Assembly: GCF_014170305.1 (NCBI RefSeq)
Contig: NZ_LZZT01000037.1
Span: 1 to 64,000 of the forward strand
Source of the DNA: Achromobacter sp. UMC71
GTDB taxonomy: Bacteria; Pseudomonadota; Gammaproteobacteria; Burkholderiales; Burkholderiaceae_B
Reading direction: 5' to 3'
DNA: 64,000 nt
In this document: in pieces, positions 17,199-25,423 of the stretch
Layout: every line of letters starts with the position of its first letter
Position numbering within the stretch: the first letter of the stretch is position 1
Program-made: the position numbers and the translations under genes
Notes under the pieces: generated by a model
Seen by the model: only the letters and a program-made list of their open reading frames with translations
Database searches by the model: none
What the model was told of the DNA's origin: nothing

Positions 17199-18548
17199 AT
17201 GCTTTCGACCCTGAACGACCTGACGGCGGCCCTGAACGACGGCCGCGCCACCTCCGTGCAACTGACCGAGGCCGCGCTGGCGCGCGCCGCGGACCCGGCG
17301 GGCGAGGGCGCCCGCGTCTTTACCCGCCTGTACGCGGATTCGGCCTTGGCCCAGGCCCGCGCGTCCGACACGCTGCGCGCCGCCGGCATCGTCCGCTCGG
17401 CCATCGAAGGCCTGCCGGTCAGCATCAAGGACCTGTTCGACATCGAAGGCGAAACCACGCTGGCCGGTTCCGTGGCGCGCGAAGGCGAACCGGCGGCTGA
17501 CGCCAACGCCGAAGTCGTGCAACGCCTGATCGCCGCGGGCGCGGTCATCATCGGCCGCACCAACATGACCGAATTCGCCTATTCGGGCCTGGGCATCAAC
17601 CCGCACTACGGTACCCCGCTGAACCCCTGGGACCGCGCCACCGGCCGCATTCCCGGCGGCTCCTCGTCGGGCGCCGCCGTGTCGGTGGCCGATGGCATGG
17701 CCGCGGCCGCCATCGGCTCGGACACGGGCGGCTCGGTGCGCATTCCCGCCGCGCTGTGCGGCCTGACCGGTTTCAAGCCGAGCGCCTGGCGCGTATCGAT
17801 GGAAGGCGTGCTGCCGCTGTCGGCCAACCTGGATTCCATCGGCCCCATCGCCGCCAGCGTGCGCTGCTGCGCCGAGCTGGACGCGATCCTGTCGGGCGAG
17901 GGCGGACCGGTGCCGGATGCGCTGCCGCTGCGCGGCCTGCGCCTGGCCGTGCCCAAGACCCTGGCGCTGGACGCCATGGACAAGCATGTGTCCGACACCT
18001 TCGCCCGGACGGTGGCTCGCCTGGTCGAAGCCGGCGCCCTGGTCGACGAAATCGCCATCCCCGAATTCGCCGAAGTGGCCAACATCAACGCCAAGGGCGG
18101 CTTCACGGCCGCCGAGGCCTGGGCCTGGCACCGGGCGCTGATCGAGCGCGCCGGCAAGCGCTACGACCCGCGCGTGGTGTCGCGCATCCTGCGCGGCAAG
18201 GACATGAGCGCCGCCGACTACCTGGACCTGCTGGATGCCCGCGAAGCCTGGGTGGCCGCGGTGGACCGCCGCATCGCCGGCTATGACGCGCTGATCATGC
18301 CGACCACGCCCATCGTCGCGCCGCCCGTGGCGGATCTGGCGGCCTCCGATGACGCCTATTACGCGGCCAACGGCCTGATCCTGCGCAATCCCACCCTGAT
18401 CAATTTCCTGGATGGCTGCGCGCTGTCGCTGCCATGCCATGCCGACGGCACCGCACCGGTGGGGCTGATGATTGCCGGCAGCAACGGCGCCGACCGCCGC
18501 ATCCTGGCCATCGGCCTGTCGGTCGAAGACCTGCTCGCCGGACGTTGA
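17199..18548 (+). CDS. amidase signature family hydrolase
   Basis: Cytoplasmic amidase of 449 residues, the usual length for the family, expected to cleave an amide to acid plus amine or ammonia. The Ser-cisSer-Lys triad is present: Lys77 in VSIKDLFD, the serine cluster at 155-157 in PGGSSSGAA, and nucleophile Ser179 in DTGGSVRIPA. The absence of gatB/gatC partners argues against the tRNA-dependent GatA role. The start at 17199 removes an implausible upstream extension that overlaps the DUF2848 gene. It is the last gene of the TRAP operon. Which amide it cleaves is unknown; the transported compound or a product of the DUF2848 protein is likely. Confidence 0.88.
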   Translation: MLSTLNDLTAALNDGRATSVQLTEAALARAADPAGEGARVFTRLYADSALAQARASDTLRAAGIVRSAIEGLPVSIKDLFDIEGETTLAGSVAREGEPAADANAEVVQRLIAAGAVIIGRTNMTEFAYSGLGINPHYGTPLNPWDRATGRIPGGSSSGAAVSVADGMAAAAIGSDTGGSVRIPAALCGLTGFKPSAWRVSMEGVLPLSANLDSIGPIAASVRCCAELDAILSGEGGPVPDALPLRGLRLAVPKTLALDAMDKHVSDTFARTVARLVEAGALVDEIAIPEFAEVANINAKGGFTAAEAWAWHRALIERAGKRYDPRVVSRILRGKDMSAADYLDLLDAREAWVAAVDRRIAGYDALIMPTTPIVAPPVADLAASDDAYYAANGLILRNPTLINFLDGCALSLPCHADGTAPVGLMIAGSNGADRRILAIGLSVEDLLAGR

Positions 18549-18633
18549 CGCGCCACGGGGCCGCCGCGGCGGCCCCGGGCAACGGTGTCGATGACGGCTG
18601 GACACGCACTGGTATACGCGGCAAGCTGACACC

Positions 18634-19545
18634 ATGATTGATCTGCGCAACATCGAGACGTTTTTCTGGGTGGCCACGCTGGGCGGCTTCCGCGCGGCCG
18701 CCGAAAAGCTCAACGCGACCCAGCCGGCCATCTCCCAGCGCATCGCGTCGCTGGAAGCCGACCTGGGCATCCGTCTGTTCGACCGCGACGTGCGCGGCAT
18801 CAAGCTGACGGGCAAGGGACGCGAATTGCTGTCCCACGCCGAACGCATGCTGCAACTGCGGCGTGACATGCAGGAAGCGGCCCGTGCCAAGAGCATCATG
18901 AGCGGCACCTTGCGGTTGGGCGTGTCCGAGACCATCGTCCACACCTGGCTGCCCACCCTGATGGAGTACCTGCACGACGCCTACCCGGCGCTGATGGTCG
19001 AAATCCAGGTGGACACCACCACCATGCTCAAGACCCAGCTGGCCTCACGCCAGATCGACCTGGCGTTCCTGCTGGGCCCGATGGAAGAGCCGCGGGTCGA
19101 AAACCTGTACCTGTGCAATTACCCGCTCAGCTGGGTCGCCAGCCCCAAGCTGAAGGTCGGGCGTCTGCCGATCGGCCTGAAGCGCCTGGCGCAGTGGCCG
19201 GTCATCACCTATTCGTCCACCACCGATCCGCATCGCGCCGTGCGTCAGCTGCTGCAGCAGGCCGGCGTGGACGCGCCGCGCATGTACGGCAGCTCCGCGC
19301 TGAGCGTAATCGTGCGGATGGCGCTGGATGGTATCGGCACGGCCGTGATCGCGCCCGTGATCCTGCAAAAAGAGCTGGCGCAGGGCGAATTGCGCCTGCT
19401 GGATGTCAAGGCGCCGGCCTTGCCGCCGTTGCACTACACGGCCTGCTGGATGCAGGGGCCGGACAGCCAGGTGCCGCGGGCCGTGGCCGAAGCCGCGCAG
19501 CAGATTGCGCGCGATGAGGCGTTGCGCCATCCGGCAAAACCCTGA
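18634..19545 (+). CDS. LysR-type regulator, copy 2 of a paralogous pair
   Basis: Transcription factor of 303 residues, paralogous to the gene at 12088. The helix-turn-helix [20 protein letters not shown] differs from copy 1 only by conservative changes, so both probably read the same ATC-N9-GAT site. It lies 85 bp after the amidase stop and 101 bp before the DUF1445 start, with one operator copy just downstream at 19568. I see no operator copy directly upstream of this gene or of copy 1. The duplication could let two effectors act on one regulon. Confidence 0.88.
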   Translation: MIDLRNIETFFWVATLGGFRAAAEKLNATQPAISQRIASLEADLGIRLFDRDVRGIKLTGKGRELLSHAERMLQLRRDMQEAARAKSIMSGTLRLGVSETIVHTWLPTLMEYLHDAYPALMVEIQVDTTTMLKTQLASRQIDLAFLLGPMEEPRVENLYLCNYPLSWVASPKLKVGRLPIGLKRLAQWPVITYSSTTDPHRAVRQLLQQAGVDAPRMYGSSALSVIVRMALDGIGTAVIAPVILQKELAQGELRLLDVKAPALPPLHYTACWMQGPDSQVPRAVAEAAQQIARDEALRHPAKP

Positions 19546-19567
19546 TAAGGAATTCTGATCGGGGTCT

Positions 19568-19611
19568 ATCGCAACATATGATTAGACGCGGGCCCCCAGT
19601 TCCGGTGCAAT
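19568..19611 (+). promoter_or_regulatory. DUF1445 gene operator and promoter, copy B
   Basis: ATCGCAACATATGAT (19568-19582) abuts TTAGAC (19582-19587), then 18 bases, then TGCAAT (19606-19611). It repeats the element at 13153-13196. The predicted transcript would start near 19618, about 29 bases above the DUF1445 start codon. Confidence 0.7.
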
Positions 19612-19646
19612 GCCCCCATACCAATACTGGCGCAAGGGGAATAGCA

Positions 19647-20453
19647 ATGGCATTCGATTCGGCAGCCCGTCACAGCATCGAACTGGCGCGCCGCGCGCGG
19701 CTCGACGCCCGCAGCGGCAAACTGACCGGGCCCACGGCGAATCTCGCGCCGGGCCACGTGCAGGCCAACCTGGCGATCCTGCCGCGCGCGCTGGCGGCCG
19801 ATTTCCTGCATTTCTGCCAGCGCAACCCCAAGCCGTGCCCCTTGCTGGCCATGTCCGAACCGGGCAACCCCGCCTTGCCCGAACTGGGCCAGGACATCGA
19901 CATCCGCTCCGATATTCCGCGCTACCGCGTCTGGCACGACGGCGAACTGGTGGCCGAGCCCACCGACGTGCGCGACATCTGGCGCGACGACCTGGTGTCG
20001 TTCCTGATCGGCTGCTCGTTCTCGTTTGAAGAAGCGATGCTGGACAACGGCCTGCCCGTGCGTCATATCGAGCAGGGCTGCAACGTGCCGATGTATCGCA
20101 CCAGCATCCCGACCCACGCCGCGGGCGCATTCGGCGGCCCGCTGGTGGTGTCGATGCGGCCGTTGAAGGCCGCGGACGCCATCCGCGCTATCCAGGTCAC
20201 TTCACGTTTTCCCTCGGTACACGGCGCGCCCGTGCATATCGGCGACCCCGCGTTGATCGGGATTGCCGACATCAACCGGCCGGACTATGGTGACGCGGTG
20301 GAGATCCGGCCCGGCGAGCTGCCCGTGTTCTGGGCTTGCGGCGTGACGCCGCAGTCCGTGGTGGCAGCCGTGCGTCCCGAATTCTGCATCACCCACGCGC
20401 CGGGCCACATGCTGGTCACGGACCTGATCAACAGCCGCATGGCCATTCTGTAG
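19647..20453 (+). CDS. DUF1445 / YcsI-type putative hydro-lyase
   Basis: Soluble protein of 268 residues, the standard size of the DUF1445 family. Recognisable blocks are [55 protein letters not shown]-like [10 protein letters not shown] and [10 protein letters not shown]. The family is annotated as hydro-lyase; a related domain occurs in vertebrate D-glutamate cyclase, which interconverts D-glutamate and 5-oxo-D-proline, and YcsI lies near the 5-oxoprolinase (pxp/kip) genes of Bacillus. The start at 19647 has AAGGGGA 6 bases upstream. The shared promoter with the TRAP operon places it in the same pathway. Exact reaction unknown. Confidence 0.82.
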   Translation: MAFDSAARHSIELARRARLDARSGKLTGPTANLAPGHVQANLAILPRALAADFLHFCQRNPKPCPLLAMSEPGNPALPELGQDIDIRSDIPRYRVWHDGELVAEPTDVRDIWRDDLVSFLIGCSFSFEEAMLDNGLPVRHIEQGCNVPMYRTSIPTHAAGAFGGPLVVSMRPLKAADAIRAIQVTSRFPSVHGAPVHIGDPALIGIADINRPDYGDAVEIRPGELPVFWACGVTPQSVVAAVRPEFCITHAPGHMLVTDLINSRMAIL

Positions 20454-20770
20454 GCCGCGCAGGCATTCTCAGCCAACCGTCAGCACATACACGCTAGAAA
20501 CAGCGCCACAGACAGGAATCATCGACCACACGCACGATCACGCAGTCAGCATCACAGGCGCCCGCTACCGGGCGCGCCAAGCAGCTTTGGTTTTGCCTCC
20601 AGAACGATCCATGACAGGACAAGGGGAAAAGGCGACAGAAGTTCAGGCCTCACCGCCTTCCGGCTATCGGAGGGTGGCGGGTTGCCGCAAGCCCGGATTG
20701 GCCGGGCCCGGGGCCGCGGGCCCCGCAGATTGCATTGCTTTCACAGTGGAATTTTTCCAGGAGTCTGGTA
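20454..20770 (+). other. 317-bp gap before livK
   Basis: No gene seen. It holds a perfect 7-bp hairpin GCGCCCG-CTAC-CGGGCGC (20558-20575) that may end the DUF1445 transcript, and a CGGGGCC-GCG-GGCCCCG hairpin (20709-20725) in the livK leader. I could not identify a convincing livK promoter. Confidence 0.5.
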
Positions 20771-22027
20771 ATGAAGATGAAGCTCATTGCGGGTGTCGCC
20801 GCGAGTCTGGTGCTGCTCGCCGCCGCGCCGCTGCAGGCACAGGCGCAGGTCAAGACCGTCAAAATCGGCGCGATTTATCCCTTGTCCGGCGCGCTCGCGT
20901 CCACCGGCGCCGAAATCAAGGCCGCGGTGGAACTGGCCGTGGACATCGTCAACAATCCGCATCCCGAACTCGAGGGCATTCCGCTGGCCGCAGGCGCCGG
21001 GCTGCCCGCGCTGGGCGGGGCCAAGATCGAAGTGGTGTTCGGCGACTCGCAGGGCAAGCCTGAAGTGGGCCTGGCCGACGCGCAGCGCCTGATCGACCAG
21101 GAAAAAGTGGTGGCCCTGACCGGCGCCTACCAATCGGCCGTGACCAAGACGGCCAGCCGCATCGCCGAACAGCGCGGCATTCCCTACCTGAACGGCGAAT
21201 CCAGCAGCCCGGACCTGACCGAGCGGGGCTACAAGTGGTTCTTCCGCACCTCGCCCAACGATGATACCTTCGTCGAAAACATGATGCAGTTCCTGGACAC
21301 CATCAAGGGCACGCCTACCGGCAAGATCGCCGTGGTGTACGAGAACACCGACTTCGGCGTCAACACCTACAAGGCCGTCGAGAAATTCGCCAAGCAGTAC
21401 AAGCGCGAAGTGGTGGCCAACATCGCCTACAGCGCCGGTTCGGCCTCGGTGACCGCCGAAGTGCAGAAGCTTGCCGCGGCCAAGGCCGACGTGGCGATCT
21501 TCGCCAGCTACACCTCGGATGCCATGCTGTTCGTGCGCACCATGCGTGAAAGCAAGTACGCGCCGCCGGTGCTGCTGGCCAACGACGCCGGCTTCATCGA
21601 TTCGCGCTTCGTGCAGGAAGTGGGCCCGCAAGTGCAGGGCGTGCTGACGCGTGATGTGTGGGGCAATGACGTTGCCGCCGCCAAGGCCGGTCTGAAAAAG
21701 ATCAACGACATGTACAAGGCCAAGACCGGCAAGGACCTGAATGGCAATAACGCCCGTTCGATGCAGGGCGTGCTGGTGCTGGCCGACGCCATCAATCGCG
21801 CCGGTTCCACCGATCCGGAAGCCATCCGCAAGGCATTGGCGGCCACCGATCTGGGCGAGTCGCAAGTGGCCATGCCCTGGGCCGGCGTGAAGTTCGACGA
21901 CAAGGGCCAGAACACCAAGGGTTCGGGCCTGATCCTGGAACTCAAGGGCTCGTCGTACCAGACGGTATGGCCGGAAAAGTACCGCAGCGACAAGACGCTG
22001 CCCACGCTGCCGTTCTCCTGGAAGTAA
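20771..22027 (+). CDS. livK: LivK-type ABC importer binding protein
   Basis: Periplasmic binding protein of 418 residues with a signal peptide ending LQAQAQ, followed by VKTVKIGAIYPLSGALASTG, the classic opening of branched-chain amino acid/amide receptors. Later blocks such as VVFGDSQGKPEVG, VALTGAYQSAVT and FGVNTYKAVEKF agree. AGGAG 7 bases before 20771 sets the start (an ATG at 20777 is a weaker alternative). It is longer than the E. coli leucine receptor (about 370), like many receptors for amides, urea-like compounds or aromatic acids, so branched-chain amino acids are not assured. First gene of livKHMGF. Confidence 0.88.
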   Translation: MKMKLIAGVAASLVLLAAAPLQAQAQVKTVKIGAIYPLSGALASTGAEIKAAVELAVDIVNNPHPELEGIPLAAGAGLPALGGAKIEVVFGDSQGKPEVGLADAQRLIDQEKVVALTGAYQSAVTKTASRIAEQRGIPYLNGESSSPDLTERGYKWFFRTSPNDDTFVENMMQFLDTIKGTPTGKIAVVYENTDFGVNTYKAVEKFAKQYKREVVANIAYSAGSASVTAEVQKLAAAKADVAIFASYTSDAMLFVRTMRESKYAPPVLLANDAGFIDSRFVQEVGPQVQGVLTRDVWGNDVAAAKAGLKKINDMYKAKTGKDLNGNNARSMQGVLVLADAINRAGSTDPEAIRKALAATDLGESQVAMPWAGVKFDDKGQNTKGSGLILELKGSSYQTVWPEKYRSDKTLPTLPFSWK

Positions 22028-22036
22028 TCACCAGAC

Positions 22037-22061
22037 GTGGCGGGCCGCGGGGGCCCGCCAC
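22037..22061 (+). other. hairpin between livK and livH
   Basis: Perfect 10-bp stem GTGGCGGGCC/GGCCCGCCAC with a 5-nt loop. It ends directly at the CAGGAG ribosome binding site of livH, so it could both stabilise the livK message and lower livH translation. Confidence 0.55.
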
Positions 22062-22072
22062 AGGAGCACTCC

Positions 22073-22924
22073 ATGTTTGAAGCTCTCTCCGCAGGCCTGT
22101 TCAACGGCCTGATCTATGCCGCCGTCGCGGTGGGGCTGGCGCTGATATGGGGCATTACCGACGTCATCAACTTCGCCCACGGCGAATTCCTGATGCTCGG
22201 CATGTATGCCGCCTATTGGCTCTATACCCTGGGTCACATCGACCCCACGCTGTCGGCGCCGCTGGTCGCCATCGTGCTCGCGTTCGTCGGTTTCCTGACC
22301 TACGCGCTGATCATCAAGCGCTTGCAGAAAGGTCCGGCCATGGCGGTCATCCTGGCCACCTTCGGCTTGGGCCTGGTGTTGCGCCAGCTGGCTTTCATTG
22401 CCTTCAGCCCCGACTATCGCAGCCTGCCCGACACGATGGTGTCCGGCAGCGTCACGCTGGCCGGCATTTCGCTGGGCCGTCCGCAAGTGGTGACCGGCCT
22501 GATCGCGCTGGTGGTCATCATTGCGCTGTTCATCCTGGTGTACCGCACGCGCTGGGGCCATGCCTTGCAGGCGGTCGCCGAAGACCGGCAGGTGGCGGCG
22601 CTGGTGGGCATTTCGCCGGATCGGGTCAACGCCCAGGTCTGGATGCTGGGCAGCGCCGCGGTGGGTCTTGCCGGTGCGCTGCTGACCACGTTCTTCTACG
22701 TGTTTCCGTCGGTGGGCACCGTGTTCGGCCTGCTCGCCTTCGTGGCCGTGTGCATGGGGGGCTTCGGCTCGCTGCCCGGCGCGTTCGTCGCGGGCATCCT
22801 GATCGGCATCATCGAGGCGATGACGGGCTACTTCGTGGCGCCGGCCTTGAAGACCGTCAGCGTGTTCATCCTGTTCATTCTGGTTCTCTGGTACCGGCCG
22901 CGCGGCCTGTTCGGGCGGTGGTGA
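22073..22924 (+). CDS. livH: branched-chain-type ABC importer permease LivH
   Basis: Inner-membrane permease of 283 residues with about eight helices. LivH marks: NGLIYAAVAVGLALIWGITD at the N-terminus, DVINFAHGEFLMLGMYAAYW, the cytoplasmic ALQAVAEDRQVAALVGISPD loop that contacts the ATPases, and a C-terminal LWYRPRGLFGRW. The start at 22073 has CAGGAG just upstream. Its stop is one base from livM. Confidence 0.92.
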   Translation: MFEALSAGLFNGLIYAAVAVGLALIWGITDVINFAHGEFLMLGMYAAYWLYTLGHIDPTLSAPLVAIVLAFVGFLTYALIIKRLQKGPAMAVILATFGLGLVLRQLAFIAFSPDYRSLPDTMVSGSVTLAGISLGRPQVVTGLIALVVIIALFILVYRTRWGHALQAVAEDRQVAALVGISPDRVNAQVWMLGSAAVGLAGALLTTFFYVFPSVGTVFGLLAFVAVCMGGFGSLPGAFVAGILIGIIEAMTGYFVAPALKTVSVFILFILVLWYRPRGLFGRW

Positions 22925-22925
22925 C

Positions 22926-23915
22926 ATGACGACGACACAGAAAATCGATGGCGCGTCCTCGGGCGTGCCGAAATGGCCGGTGGCCGTGGCCCTGGGCGTG
23001 GCGGTGCTGATGGCGCTGGTGCCCTTGATTGTCACCGACTCGTTCACGCTGCAGGTGCTGCTGCTGGCCATCATGTTCGGCGCGCTGGGCGCGTGCTGGA
23101 ACCTGGTGGGCGGCTTTCTCGGGCGCATTTCCTTCGGCCACAGCGTGTTCGTGGGCGTGGGCGGTTATACGACCTTGCTGTTGCTGCACCACTTGAAGCT
23201 CACGCCGCTGCTCGGCATTCCGCTGGGCGGCCTGATCAGCGCGGCGCTGGCCTGGCTGGTGGGCGGCCCCACGCTGCGCCTGTCCGGCCATTACTTCGCC
23301 ATGGCCACCATCGCGCTGCTGCAGATCGGCTTGCTGCTGCTGATCAACTGGGAGTGGGCGGGCGGCGCCGTGGGCCTGGAAGCCCCGATCGGCGATGCGG
23401 CCTGGATGTTGCTGTTCCGCAGCAAGGTGCCGTATTACCTGATCGCGGTCGGTCTGGCGTTCCTGACGTTCTGCGCGACCTATTTCCTGGTGCATTCCAA
23501 GATCGGCTTCTACTGGCGCGCGATCAACGGCGACGAGGCCGCGTCGCGCAGCCTGGGCGTTCCGGCGGACCGCTACAAGATGCTGGCCTTCGTGCTGTCG
23601 GCGGGCATGACCGGCGTCTGGGGCGGCTTTTTCGCCATGTACGTGGGCTTCATCGATCCGGAATCCATGTTCAGCCTGACGATGTCGGTGCAGGTGGTGC
23701 TGGTGGCCATCCTGGGCGGCGTGGGCACGCTGATCGGGCCATGGCTGGGCGCGGCGGTGCTGCTGCCGTTGTCGGAAGGCACCCGGGTGCTGTGGGGCAG
23801 TTCGGGCCTGGGCCTGGACCTGCTGATTTTCGGGCTGGCGATTCTGCTCGTCACCCTGTTCCTGCCAGGCGGTCTGGTGACATTGAGGAGGCGCCGTGGC
23901 TCTTCTGGACGTTAA
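22926..23915 (+). CDS. livM: branched-chain-type ABC importer permease LivM
   Basis: Inner-membrane permease of 329 residues, partner of LivH. Family blocks are ACWNLVGGFLGRISFGHSVF, GPTLRLSGHYFAMATIALLQ, and the ATPase contact loop around AINGDEAASRSLGVPADRYK. The 3' end overlaps the livG start by 20 bases. Confidence 0.92.
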   Translation: MTTTQKIDGASSGVPKWPVAVALGVAVLMALVPLIVTDSFTLQVLLLAIMFGALGACWNLVGGFLGRISFGHSVFVGVGGYTTLLLLHHLKLTPLLGIPLGGLISAALAWLVGGPTLRLSGHYFAMATIALLQIGLLLLINWEWAGGAVGLEAPIGDAAWMLLFRSKVPYYLIAVGLAFLTFCATYFLVHSKIGFYWRAINGDEAASRSLGVPADRYKMLAFVLSAGMTGVWGGFFAMYVGFIDPESMFSLTMSVQVVLVAILGGVGTLIGPWLGAAVLLPLSEGTRVLWGSSGLGLDLLIFGLAILLVTLFLPGGLVTLRRRRGSSGR

Positions 23916-24618
23916 CAACCTGACCAAGCGCTTCGGCGGCCTGGTCGCCAACAAGGACATCTCCTTGTCGGTCGATGCCGGCGAAATCGTCGCCATCATC
24001 GGTCCCAACGGGGCGGGCAAGAGCACGCTGTTCAACGGCCTGGTGGGTCATCACGAGCCCACCTCCGGCACGGTGACGTTCGGCGGCGAATCCATGATCG
24101 GCCGCCGTCCCGAGCAGGTCGCCGCGATGGGCCTGGTGCGCACTTACCAGATCCCGCGCAGCTTCGGCCAGATGACGGTGCTGGAAAACGCCATGGTCGG
24201 CGCCTTGCTGCGCCATCCCCGGCTGCCCGATGCGCGGCGCGCGTCCGCCAAGGTGCTGGAGCTGGTCGGCCTGGCCGACCGCGCCAACACCCTGGCCGCC
24301 GAACTGAACGTAGCGGGGCAGAAGCGGGTCGAGCTGGCGCGCGCGCTGGCGACCGAGCCGCGCATGTTGCTGCTGGACGAAGTGGCCGGCGGCCTGAATC
24401 CGGCCGAGGCCATCGCGCTGGCCGAAATCCTGCGCGGCATTCATGCCGCGGGCGTCACGCTCATCATCGTCGAGCATGTGCTGGAGGTCGTGATGCGGCT
24501 GGCCCAGCGGGTCCTGGTGCTGAACTTCGGCCAGATGATCGCCGAAGGCGCGCCGCAGGACATCGTGCGCAATCCCGCCGTGATCGAAGCCTATCTGGGG
24601 AGAAAGCACCGTGCCTGA
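23896..24618 (+). CDS. livG: branched-chain-type ABC importer ATPase LivG
   Basis: ATPase of 240 residues. Walker A is GPNGAGKST, Walker B is RMLLLDEVAGGL, and the YLGRKHRA end is characteristic. The signature motif is degenerate (LNVAGQKRVELARAL instead of LSGGQ), which is seen in some LivG proteins. Translation begins at GTG (23896) with GAGGAG 6 bases upstream, inside livM. It overlaps livF by 8 bases. Confidence 0.9.
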   Translation: MALLDVNNLTKRFGGLVANKDISLSVDAGEIVAIIGPNGAGKSTLFNGLVGHHEPTSGTVTFGGESMIGRRPEQVAAMGLVRTYQIPRSFGQMTVLENAMVGALLRHPRLPDARRASAKVLELVGLADRANTLAAELNVAGQKRVELARALATEPRMLLLDEVAGGLNPAEAIALAEILRGIHAAGVTLIIVEHVLEVVMRLAQRVLVLNFGQMIAEGAPQDIVRNPAVIEAYLGRKHRA

Positions 24619-25330
24619 AGTGATGTTGAAGGTAGAGAACCTGAGCGTGGCCTATGGCGGCGTGCAGGCCGTGCGCGGCGTGTCCCTGGAAGTCCGTACG
24701 GGCGAGATCGCCGCGCTGCTGGGCGCCAATGGCGCCGGCAAGTCCAGTACGCTCTTGGCCATCATCGGCTCGGTCAAGCCCAAGGAAGGCCGGGTGGTCT
24801 TCGAAGGGCGTGACATCACGGGGACGCCGCCGGACCAGCTGGTCAAGCAGGGCATCGCGATGATTCCGGAGGGCGCGCGCGTGTTCGCGCGTCAGCCGGT
24901 CGAGCAGAACCTGCGGCTGGGGGCCTACACGGTGCGCGACGAACGCATCTACCAGGAGCGGCTGGACAAGGTCTACGCCTTGTTCCCGCGCCTGAAGGAG
25001 CGCCGCGAGCAGTTGGCGGGCACCATGTCTGGCGGCGAACGGCAGATGCTCGCCATCGGCCGCGCGCTGATGAGCGGCCCGCGCCTGTTGCTGATCGACG
25101 AGCCCAGTCTGGGCCTGTCGCCCTTGCTGGTCGAGCAGGTGTTCGACGCCCTGGCTGCGCTGAACCGCGACGATGGCCTGTCGGTGCTGCTGGTCGAACA
25201 GAACATGGCCCAGGCGTTGGAAGTGGCGGCGCGCGCCTACGTGATGCAAAGCGCGCGCATCGCGCTGTCGGGTGATGCCGCCGAGCTGGCGGCGTCGGAC
25301 GAGGTGCGCCGCGCGTATCTGGGGATGTAG
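24611..25330 (+). CDS. livF: branched-chain-type ABC importer ATPase LivF
   Basis: ATPase of 239 residues, heterodimer partner of LivG. Walker A is GANGAGKSS, signature MSGGERQMLAIGRAL, Walker B LLLIDEPSLGLSP, and the LivF-typical RVFARQPVEQNL block follows. It starts with GTG at 24611, overlapping livG by 8 bases. A bidirectional terminator follows at 25350. Confidence 0.92.
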   Translation: MPEVMLKVENLSVAYGGVQAVRGVSLEVRTGEIAALLGANGAGKSSTLLAIIGSVKPKEGRVVFEGRDITGTPPDQLVKQGIAMIPEGARVFARQPVEQNLRLGAYTVRDERIYQERLDKVYALFPRLKERREQLAGTMSGGERQMLAIGRALMSGPRLLLIDEPSLGLSPLLVEQVFDALAALNRDDGLSVLLVEQNMAQALEVAARAYVMQSARIALSGDAAELAASDEVRRAYLGM

Positions 25331-25349
25331 CGGGAACTGACGCCAGACG

Positions 25350-25383
25350 AAAAAAAGCCCATCGCGTGAGCGATGGGCTTTTT
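25350..25383. terminator. bidirectional terminator between livF and the porin gene
   Basis: A7, then a perfect 9-bp stem GCCCATCGC/GCGATGGGC with a GTGA loop, then T5. The A-tract becomes a T-tract on the minus strand, so the element can end both the liv operon and the convergent porin transcript. Confidence 0.9.
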
Positions 25384-25423
25384 ACTGTGCGGCCGGGGGC
25401 AGGCCTTGAGTCCGGTGAAGGAC

